DNA from: Candidatus Melainabacteria bacterium
GTDB taxonomy: Bacteria > Cyanobacteriota > Vampirovibrionia > Obscuribacterales > Obscuribacteraceae
NCBI GenBank assembly: GCA_003175915.1
Contig: PSRH01000203.1
Span: 1 to 5,790 of the forward strand
Reading direction: 5' to 3'
Length of the DNA stretch: 5,790 nt
A program made the translations under genes and the position numbers. Positions within the stretch are counted from its first letter, which is position 1. The number at the start of each line of letters is the position of its first letter. The notes under the pieces are model-generated. The model had not been told where the DNA came from. It ran no database searches and saw nothing but the letters and a program-made list of their open reading frames with translations. Below, piece after piece: positions 1 to 5,141 of this stretch.

Positions 1-824
1 CCGAAGACGTTCAATTTGCCGAAGGTACGACCAATCATGCTAGGACCACCGGCAGATTTGCTACTACCTTTTACAAGCGGTTTGGCAGCTAAGGGTTCCA
101 AGGGTTTGCCCGGAAAGGAAGCATCGTCTAAAACCTTCTCGCCAACGGCCTGACTGGCAGAGGCATCCCCCCCGCCACTGGTATCAAGCTCCTGGCTCTT
201 TTCACTATGGCTTGCTTTCCGCGGCGCGGCCGCTACCTTTTTGTTATCCGGAGCGCCACCGGCATTCTTGGACTTGCCGCCTGGCATCTTGAAACCATGC
301 CCAATTGCTTTGGCGCCGTTCATAAATCCATCTTTGACTTTCTTGCCACCGCCGGCCACCTTCGCTCCTGCCGCTTTGGTGCCACTCATAATGCCGCTGC
401 CGGCTGCTTTGAAGGTTTTGACATAGCTGTTCTTTATGTCGTTGATGCCAGAGACCACTCCTCCATCTGATGAGCTGGGAGTAAGCGGTTTATCCCCGCC
501 CTTCTCTTTAGCTACATGCGTTTTCTTCTCGCTTTTAACTGGCTTGTCGACTTTCTCGACTGGCTTTTCTTCTTCAGATTCAAGACTGCTCAGCGCCGAA
601 CGAGTGCTGCTCTTCTTAGCCTCAGCCTTTTCTTCCGGTTTTTCTTCGGATTTGTTAGCCTTGCTCGCCTTAGTCGCCTTAGTCTTAGTCGCCTTAGTCT
701 TGGCACCCGGCGCTTGTATACTGGCATAGGGATCGAGCAGCGACTGCGGTCCAGCCCATACCCTGACATTGCTCGATACCGTAAGAGCTGCAGCTAGAAG
801 GATGCAACCTTTGGGAGCTTTCAT
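1..824 (-). CDS. Secreted Lys/Ala/Gly-rich low-complexity protein with 11-residue repeats (partial, C-terminus beyond left edge)
   Basis: I do not recognise a family. The minus-strand frame stays open from an ATG at 824 to the window edge, giving 274 complete codons with no stop. AAGGAG (835-840) lies 10 bases upstream of the ATG. Residues 1-24 look like a Sec signal peptide: Lys at 2 and 5, a hydrophobic stretch of about residues 7-20, and V-W-A as a likely cleavage site. No lipobox surrounds Cys7, so a lipoprotein is unlikely. After residue 40 comes a Lys-Thr-Ala repeat (about 42-58), then a Glu/Lys-rich segment (59-107), then 11-residue repeats with a Lys and usually a Gly at fixed positions (135-178), then Gly/Ser/Lys-rich sequence. 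The mature protein should be highly basic, mostly disordered and exported. A role in binding anionic surfaces (membrane, polymer or nucleic acid) is only an inference from charge. It is divergent from the small membrane protein at 1057. Existence of the gene is well supported; its function is unknown. Confidence 0.85.
   Translation of the reverse strand, partial: MKAPKGCILLAAALTVSSNVRVWAGPQSLLDPYASIQAPGAKTKATKTKATKASKANKSEEKPEEKAEAKKSSTRSALSSLESEEEKPVEKVDKPVKSEKKTHVAKEKGGDKPLTPSSSDGGVVSGINDIKNSYVKTFKAAGSGIMSGTKAAGAKVAGGGKKVKDGFMNGAKAIGHGFKMPGGKSKNAGGAPDNKKVAAAPRKASHSEKSQELDTSGGGDASASQAVGEKVLDDASFPGKPLEPLAAKPLVKGSSKSAGGPSMIGRTFGKLNVF
291..422 (-). repeat. Four consecutive 11-residue repeats (hendecads) in the secreted protein
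   Basis: Residues 135-178 divide without gaps into four 11-mers: VKTFKAAGSGI, MSGTKAAGAKV, AGGGKKVKDGF and MNGAKAIGHGF. Position 5 is always Lys. Position 8 is Gly in three of four, position 3 is Gly in three of four, and position 11 is always hydrophobic (I, V, F, F). The preceding 11 residues (124-134) fit weakly. Eleven-residue periodicity is typical of extended amphipathic helices in apolipoproteins, synucleins and some LEA proteins. That comparison is by pattern only, not homology. A lipid- or surface-binding helix is an inference, and the many glycines argue against a very stable helix. Confidence 0.6.
651..701 (-). repeat. Lys-Thr-Ala repeat tract within the secreted protein gene
   Basis: Three exact copies of the 11-mer TCGCCTTAGTC (plus strand) begin at 665, 674 and 689. 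They encode a K-T-K-A-T-type tract at about residues 42-58. The copy spacings of 9 and 15 bases are multiples of three, so gain or loss of a unit would change length without breaking the frame. The encoded segment is a cationic, Pro-free low-complexity linker just after the signal peptide. Confidence 0.7.
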
Positions 825-865
825 GAAAGAATCTCTCCTTTATCTGCCGTTTTTTGATCTCGACT

Positions 866-874
866 GTTATAGCA
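866..874 (-). promoter_or_regulatory. Extended -10 promoter for the secreted protein gene
   Basis: Read on the minus strand, positions 874-866 are TGCTATAAC. This is an extended -10 element (TGn) followed by TATAAC, five of six matches to the sigma-70 consensus. No good -35 box is seen, which is usual for extended -10 promoters. Transcription would start near 859, giving a leader of about 35 bases that contains the AAGGAG site. Confidence 0.45.
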
Positions 875-913
875 CAACAAGCTGGGTAGCCATGAGGGTC
901 TGAGTCTGAGCAT

Positions 914-938
914 TCCTTCAAATTGAAAATTTCAAGGA
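914..938. promoter_or_regulatory. Imperfect inverted repeat, candidate operator between divergent promoters
   Basis: The core arms CCTTCAAATT (915-924) and AATTTCAAGG (928-937) are complementary at 9 of 10 positions around the 3-base centre GAA. An outer T-A pair at 914/938 extends it. The centre at 926 lies about 67 bases upstream of both predicted transcription starts (about 859 minus, about 993 plus). A dimeric regulator serving both genes would fit this geometry. The binding protein is unknown, and an AT-rich chance repeat is possible. Confidence 0.35.
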
Positions 939-980
939 GCGCAGGCTCTTCTCGCGCTGGCTGATTTAGCCTCAAATGTT

Positions 981-986
981 TATAAT
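981..986 (+). promoter_or_regulatory. Consensus -10 box (TATAAT) for the small membrane protein gene
   Basis: The hexamer is an exact match to the sigma-70 -10 consensus. No convincing -35 hexamer lies 16-18 bases upstream, so the promoter may be weak or need an activator. The predicted start near 993 leaves a leader of about 64 bases before the GTG at 1057. Confidence 0.45.
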
Positions 987-1056
987 CTGCCTTTGAAGAC
1001 CCGAAATTTAGTTCGAGCGCAGCGCCCAACACCCGCAACATAAAAGGACAATTAGC

Positions 1057-1290
1057 GTGCCTACAGATTTCCAGACGACCGTTCCGATCTTCTTGTTGAT
1101 AGTGTTTGGATATACCGCCCTGGTCCTTTTCCTCGGTGGAAAAAAGGCCTATTTCGAGCCATGGCAAAGTCCGCCAGATGATCCTGAGAAAAAACATTCT
1201 GAAGAGGCAACGCTAAAACCGGGTGCCAGTCCGTGGAAAGTCGGAGAAGCACCCAGCTCTGGCGCCGAGAAAGCTCAGGATCACTCCTGA
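1057..1290 (+). CDS. Small single-pass membrane protein, 77 aa, unknown function
   Basis: The gene starts with GTG. AAAAGGA (1042-1048) lies 8 bases upstream and supports this start. Residues about 8-28 form one hydrophobic segment (PIFLLIVFGYTALVLFLGG), followed by KK. By the positive-inside rule the N-terminus (Asp4, no Lys or Arg before the segment) should face out and the C-terminal tail of about 48 residues should lie in the cytoplasm. The tail is hydrophilic and rich in Pro, Glu, Lys and Ser, so probably disordered, with two Trp-containing patches (FEPW and SPWK). I do not recognise a family. Small accessory subunits such as CcoQ have a similar layout, but no respiratory gene is nearby to support that. 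The gene converges on aroB, with 23 bases between the stops. The upstream TATAAT, the good ribosome site and the clean membrane segment make it likely real despite its size. Confidence 0.65.
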   Translation: MPTDFQTTVPIFLLIVFGYTALVLFLGGKKAYFEPWQSPPDDPEKKHSEEATLKPGASPWKVGEAPSSGAEKAQDHS

Positions 1291-1322
1291 ACTAGCAACT
1301 GCAAGAGTTCAGACTAGTCTGA
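1287..1322. terminator. Inverted repeats at the convergent junction, weak bidirectional terminator candidate
   Basis: A perfect 7-base inverted repeat, CTGAACT (1287-1293) and AGTTCAG (1306-1312), encloses a 12-base loop between the stops of the small membrane protein gene and aroB. It overlaps a perfect 14-base palindrome, TCAGACTAGTCTGA (1309-1322), which covers the aroB stop. The site is in the right place for a terminator shared by both strands. The stems are short and neither side has a T-run, so intrinsic termination is doubtful. Confidence 0.3.
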
Positions 1323-2480
1323 GAGAAAATCAGCGACGAGCTGGTCAACCTCAGCAATGTTCACGTCGGCATGATAGTCCACCAGTCCGATGGCGCCTTC
1401 AGGCAGAACCATTTTGATCGCCTGCGCCTGGCGCTTCTTGTCGTGCAGGATCGCTTTGCTAAGTTTTTCGACGGAAATGGACGCCGGGACACGGGTCGGC
1501 AGTCCGCTCCGCTTCAATAGAGAGGTAAGGCGCGGCAAATTGTCTTTATCTATTTTGTTACGCTTGATGCCCAGGGTTGTAGCAAAGACAAGTCCTACAG
1601 CTACTGCTTCGCCATGGCTAAGTTCAAAATCGCTAGCTGCTTCCAAAGCATGGCCAAGGGTGTGCCCCAAATTGAGGCAACGTCGCAAATCTTTCTCCTG
1701 CGGATCCTTTGCCACCACAGATAGTTTCATTTTGATGCAACTTGTGATGATTCCCGGCAGGGCGACGTGATCGTAGGCAAAGTGCTCATCCAGACACTCT
1801 TCTAAAAAGGGGAAAAGGGGCTTTGGCCCGGCTACATATTCGCTTTCGTTGGCAATGGTTTTTTCGATCATGCCGTATTTGATAATTTCAGCAAGACCCG
1901 AGACGAAATCGCGTCGCGGTAAAGTCGCCAACAGCGAGGTGTCCACGACGATAGCGCTGGCAAAATAAAACGCGCCGGCAAGATTTTTGCCGGCCGGCAA
2001 ATTGATTCCTGTTTTGCCACCAATGGCCGCGTCTACCTGAGCTAGAACCGTGGTCGGCACGGCAATGAAATTAATGCCTCTCAGATAAGTAGCAGAGGCA
2101 AATCCCCCGATGTCGGTTACGGCACCTCCTCCCACAGCCAAAATCGTGTCGCTGCGAGTAAAACCCAGTTCTTGCAGGCGCTCCCAAGTATTGTTCAGGC
2201 AGGTCAGCGATTTGCCAGCCTCACCATCCGGAACCTCCATGACCGAAACACTAAGACCCTTATCGCCCAGACTGGCGACGATTTTGGCCAGCGTCATAGG
2301 CGGAAGTGTCGGCTGCTTGAGTAAGAGTATCTTCTCGCCAGCGCGCGTTTGCCCGACTATGGCGCCCAGCTTGGCAAGCTCGTCGCCACCAACAAATACT
2401 TTCGTTTGTTGCGCCAGAGAGGTCTGCCAGAGCAGTGTTAATGAGGGACCGTGGTGCGTCTTATGTCTGGACGTCGTCAT
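1314..2480 (-). CDS. aroB: 3-dehydroquinate synthase
   Basis: AroB converts DAHP to 3-dehydroquinate, step 2 of the shikimate pathway, in the cytoplasm, using NAD+ and a divalent metal (family knowledge). The 388 residues carry the full family signature. There is a DGE motif at 85-87 and the nucleotide-binding GGG at 117-119 followed by VTDIGGF. Next come PTTVLAQVD (142-150), GGKTGIN (154-160) and GKN (164-166) with the substrate-binding lysines 156 and 165. The likely metal ligands are Glu198 (in AEIIKYG), His273 (in NLGHTLGHALE) and His289 (in SHGEA). All expected catalytic residues are present and the length is near the usual 350-390, so it should be active. The ATG lies 5 bases after the aroC stop. 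The only nearby Shine-Dalgarno-like bases (AAGG, 2484-2487) overlap that stop and sit 3 bases from the ATG, which suggests translation coupled to aroC. Confidence 0.97.
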   Translation of the reverse strand: MTTSRHKTHHGPSLTLLWQTSLAQQTKVFVGGDELAKLGAIVGQTRAGEKILLLKQPTLPPMTLAKIVASLGDKGLSVSVMEVPDGEAGKSLTCLNNTWERLQELGFTRSDTILAVGGGAVTDIGGFASATYLRGINFIAVPTTVLAQVDAAIGGKTGINLPAGKNLAGAFYFASAIVVDTSLLATLPRRDFVSGLAEIIKYGMIEKTIANESEYVAGPKPLFPFLEECLDEHFAYDHVALPGIITSCIKMKLSVVAKDPQEKDLRRCLNLGHTLGHALEAASDFELSHGEAVAVGLVFATTLGIKRNKIDKDNLPRLTSLLKRSGLPTRVPASISVEKLSKAILHDKKRQAQAIKMVLPEGAIGLVDYHADVNIAEVDQLVADFLSD

Positions 2481-2485
2481 AGGCC

Positions 2486-3727
2486 TTAGTCTTTTTTCTG
2501 CCTGGTCGCTTCTGGAGCCAGGGCCTTTCTAAGTTCTCGACAATATTCTTTGTATTGATCGAAATTGGCTTTTACATCGTATATGCTATCGCCGCCAAAT
2601 TTGTCCAGTAACGCATCGGTCAAGATAATGCATACCATGGCTCGGCAGACAACCGATGCAGCTGGAACGGCGCAAACATCCGACCTTTCGTAATGGGCCC
2701 GCGCCGGCTGGAAATCCGGAAATGATAGAGAATCCAGACCATCCCTTAGAGTAGGAATTGGTTTCATATAAGCGCGCACAACCAGGCGCTCACCATTAGT
2801 CATGCCACCCTCTAAGCCACCAGCATGATTCGTCACTCTTTGGAAGGGCAAGTCTGCCCCCTGCGCTCCCACATACAAGGGATCATGAGCTTTGGAGCCC
2901 GGTCCAGCCGAGCAAGCAATGCCATCACCAAATTCCACCGCTTTGATCGCCTGAACACTCATTAGGGCCTGGGCGATCCTGCCGTCCAGCTTTCGATCCC
3001 ACTGGGTATAACTACCGAGGCCAATCGGCAGACCTTCAGCGATCACTTCAACAATACCTCCCAAAGTGTCGCCACTCTGCCAGGCATCGCTTATTCTGCC
3101 TTTCATCGCCTCCGCGCTTGCATCGTCGAGGCAGAAGAGCTCAGATTTTCTTGCGCGAGTATCGATCTCATCAAAGCTCAAGGCTTTAGTATCCACCGAG
3201 GCCCTGACGTCGTTTATCTGGATCACATGAGCGAGCGTCCTCACCTGGAAATAGTTCAACAACTGCTCGCAGATCGCCCCGATCGAGACGCGCGATGCAG
3301 TTTCTCTGGCACTCGACCTTTCCAGCACGTCTCGTATGTCCTTATGGCGGAATTTTACTGTTCCAGCAAGATCGGCGTGCCCCGGACGAAATTGTTTGAT
3401 TGATTTTTTCTCCAGCTGCTCGACCGCCTTTTCATCCAGCCCGTTCAGCTTTTCAACGGACATGACATATTCCCAGTTGCTAAAATCTCGATTTTCCACC
3501 AGAAGAGCGATTGGCGCACCAGTAGTGGTACCATGCCTGATGCCGCTCAAAATTTTAGCCTGGTCCTTTTCGATCTTTTGCCTGTTACTTCGCCCGTAGC
3601 CCATTTGCCTTCTGGCTAACTCTTCGTTAATTGCGCTTATGCTAACGGGCAGGCCGGCGGGCAGCCCTTCCAGAAAGGCAATCAAAGTCTTGCCGTGAGA
3701 TTCTCCACTAGTTAAAAAGCGCAACAT
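2486..3727 (-). CDS. aroC: Chorismate synthase
   Basis: AroC eliminates phosphate from EPSP to give chorismate, step 7 of the shikimate pathway, and needs reduced FMN (family knowledge). The 413-residue protein has the known motifs in order: GESHG (8-12, His11), a GRSNRQKIEKDQ segment (45-56), RPGHADLAG (114-122, His117), RSSARETASRV (137-147), GDTLGG (219-224), FGDGI (266-270), NHAGGLEGGMTNGE (300-313) and RSDVCAVPA (348-356). The two histidines match those needed for catalysis in the family. It is slightly longer than the E. coli enzyme, with a Lys-rich tail. The ATG at 3727 begins directly with the conserved MLRFLTSGESHG start. No clear Shine-Dalgarno sequence precedes it. It is the first gene of an aroC-aroB operon and divergent from aroA. 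Confidence 0.97.
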   Translation of the reverse strand: MLRFLTSGESHGKTLIAFLEGLPAGLPVSISAINEELARRQMGYGRSNRQKIEKDQAKILSGIRHGTTTGAPIALLVENRDFSNWEYVMSVEKLNGLDEKAVEQLEKKSIKQFRPGHADLAGTVKFRHKDIRDVLERSSARETASRVSIGAICEQLLNYFQVRTLAHVIQINDVRASVDTKALSFDEIDTRARKSELFCLDDASAEAMKGRISDAWQSGDTLGGIVEVIAEGLPIGLGSYTQWDRKLDGRIAQALMSVQAIKAVEFGDGIACSAGPGSKAHDPLYVGAQGADLPFQRVTNHAGGLEGGMTNGERLVVRAYMKPIPTLRDGLDSLSFPDFQPARAHYERSDVCAVPAASVVCRAMVCIILTDALLDKFGGDSIYDVKANFDQYKEYCRELRKALAPEATRQKKD

Positions 3728-3806
3728 AAGAACTAAGTAGCTCTCGGATAACTGATAATAAATCTTACATTAGATGGGCCGATTCGGTCCGGAGTTATGC
3801 TGTCAT
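3728..3806. promoter_or_regulatory. Divergent promoter region between aroC and aroA
   Basis: Only 79 bases separate the aroC ATG from the preferred aroA ATG, so promoters for both directions must overlap or lie back to back. On the plus strand GATAAT (3754-3759) matches the -10 consensus at five of six positions and predicts a start near 3766, about 40 bases before the aroA ATG at 3807. No matching -35 box is seen. On the minus strand nothing better than a weak TAAGAT-like -10 is visible. Two direct GATAA copies lie at 3747-3751 and 3754-3758. Confidence 0.4.
3776..3794 (+). promoter_or_regulatory. Short leader hairpin abutting the aroA ribosome binding site
   Basis: GGGCCG (3776-3781) can pair with CGGTCC (3785-3790) around the loop ATT, giving a 6-bp stem with one G-U pair. 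It ends directly next to GGAG (3791-3794), the probable Shine-Dalgarno of aroA, 12 bases before the ATG at 3807. The stem does not cover GGAG. It could affect ribosome access or simply be chance. Confidence 0.3.
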
Positions 3807-5141
3807 ATGAAGCAAAAACCGCTCAAGGGCACTGTCAGTGTACCAGGAGATAAATCAATCTCCCATCGTGCCCTCATCTTCTCCACCCTCCTTGAGGGAA
3901 TTTGCGAAGTAAAAAATTGTTCTCAAGCCGTCGATTGCGAGAGCACAGCCGAGTGTCTCAGTGCTCTGGGCGTGCGCATCGATCGCGAGAGGGAGCGGGG
4001 AGCTGTTACGAAAAATGTCACAGTGCACGGTCAAGGGCTCGCTTCGCTGAAGCGGCCATCGACTACTTTGTTCGCCGGCAACAGCGGCACGACTATTCGC
4101 CTGCTATCAGGGCTCTTGGCGGGGCAGCCTTTCGACTCGGTTCTTGATGGCGACAAATCCATACGGAAAAGGCCTATGCAACGCGTCACTAAGCCGTTAG
4201 CGGAAATGGGAGCCAGCATAGAGTTTTTAAGCACCGGCAATGGTCACGATAGTGGTGAGAAATTACCAGTCACTGGTTACGCCCCCTATAGCATCCGCGG
4301 CGGTAACCTGACTGGTCGAAGCTTTGATCTAGCCGTAGCTTCCGCCCAGGTGGAGACAGCCATTTTACTGGCCGGATTACAAGCCGATGGCGCCACTACA
4401 GTCAACCTACCCGCCCCGGTTAGGGACCATACTCGCCGCATGTTTCAGTATTTGTCCGTGCCTCTCGTTCATGCCGATGAACGAACGCTTTCCGTTAAGC
4501 GTCTCACCACTCCACCAAAAGCGAAGCGCATTGACGTGCCGGCCGACATGTCCTCGGCTGCCTTTTTCATGGTGGCAGCCTGTCTTGTAGAAGGTTCCGA
4601 TCTCTTGCTTAAGGACGTGGGTATGAATCCCGGCCGGTTGCTTGCTTTGGAAGTTCTAAAATCTATGGGTGCGGCAATTTCAATTGAGAATCCCAGGAGT
4701 TTTGGACTGGAGCCGGTAGCGGATATCAGGGTCAAACACGAAGGTCGTCTTAAGGGCGCCAGTATCGGAGGAGCAGAAATTGCTCGTGGCATTGATGAAA
4801 TCCCTATTCTGGCTCTGGCAGGCGCCCTCTGCCAGGGCGAATTCACAGTCAGCGGCGCTGAGGAGTTACGCCACAAAGAAAGTGACCGATTAGAGATGAT
4901 CACCGACAACCTCAAGGCTGCCGGAGCCGACCTTGAGGCCAGGCAGGATGGCTTTGTCATCCGCGGACAAGCCTCGCTTGCCGGTGGCTCTCAGTGGAAG
5001 ACGCACGAAGATCACAGGCTCGCCATGACCGGACTGATCGCCAATTTGATTTGCCAGGAAAAACTGGATATTGAGGAAACTGATTCGATCAAGATCTCTT
5101 ACCCGACATTCGCCATGGACCTGGCATATCTTACTGATTGA
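3807..5141 (+). CDS. aroA: 3-phosphoshikimate 1-carboxyvinyltransferase (EPSP synthase), class II type
   Basis: AroA joins PEP to shikimate-3-phosphate to form EPSP, step 6 of the shikimate pathway (family knowledge). With the ATG at 3807 the protein has 444 residues. Motifs in order are GDKSISHRA (14-22), GNSGTT (91-96), RPMQR (122-126), SAQ (179-181), RDHT (206-209), DEIP (330-333, catalytic-type Asp330), HKESDR (356-361) and EDHR (401-404). GNSGTT-IRLL, with Leu99 where E. coli has Pro101, marks a class II enzyme. Gly94, equivalent to E. coli Gly96, is retained. Two charged motif positions are unusual: Glu183 where SAQVK normally has Lys, and Arg210 where RDHTE normally has Glu. An in-frame ATG at 3774 would add 11 residues but has no ribosome site and lies about 8 bases from the predicted transcript start, so I prefer 3807, which has GGAG upstream. 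The 3' end overlaps the convergent downstream gene by 11 bases. Confidence 0.96.
   Translation: MKQKPLKGTVSVPGDKSISHRALIFSTLLEGICEVKNCSQAVDCESTAECLSALGVRIDRERERGAVTKNVTVHGQGLASLKRPSTTLFAGNSGTTIRLLSGLLAGQPFDSVLDGDKSIRKRPMQRVTKPLAEMGASIEFLSTGNGHDSGEKLPVTGYAPYSIRGGNLTGRSFDLAVASAQVETAILLAGLQADGATTVNLPAPVRDHTRRMFQYLSVPLVHADERTLSVKRLTTPPKAKRIDVPADMSSAAFFMVAACLVEGSDLLLKDVGMNPGRLLALEVLKSMGAAISIENPRSFGLEPVADIRVKHEGRLKGASIGGAEIARGIDEIPILALAGALCQGEFTVSGAEELRHKESDRLEMITDNLKAAGADLEARQDGFVIRGQASLAGGSQWKTHEDHRLAMTGLIANLICQEKLDIEETDSIKISYPTFAMDLAYLTD

Noticed and set aside
207..729. Open plus-strand frames opposite the secreted protein gene, up to 97 codons
   Set aside because: They are shadows of the minus-strand gene: Leu/Ala/Ser-rich translation caused by its Lys/Ala codons, no family resemblance and no ribosome site.
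694..1197. Minus-strand open frame of 167 codons across the divergent promoter region
   Set aside because: It crosses the intergenic region and overlaps both genes in the wrong frames. Its composition is incoherent. The secreted protein frame, with a signal peptide and ribosome site, explains the strand better.
1390..1770. Plus-strand open frame of 126 codons inside aroB
   Set aside because: It is antisense to well-conserved aroB coding sequence and has no recognisable domain. It is a reading-frame shadow.
2110..2532. Plus-strand open frame of 140 codons over the start of aroB and the end of aroC
   Set aside because: It is antisense to conserved motifs of both enzymes, with no ribosome site and no recognisable motif.
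4469..4960. Minus-strand open frame of 163 codons inside aroA
   Set aside because: Its Ser/Arg/Ala-rich translation is typical of the antisense of a GC-balanced gene, and the aroA frame is certain here.
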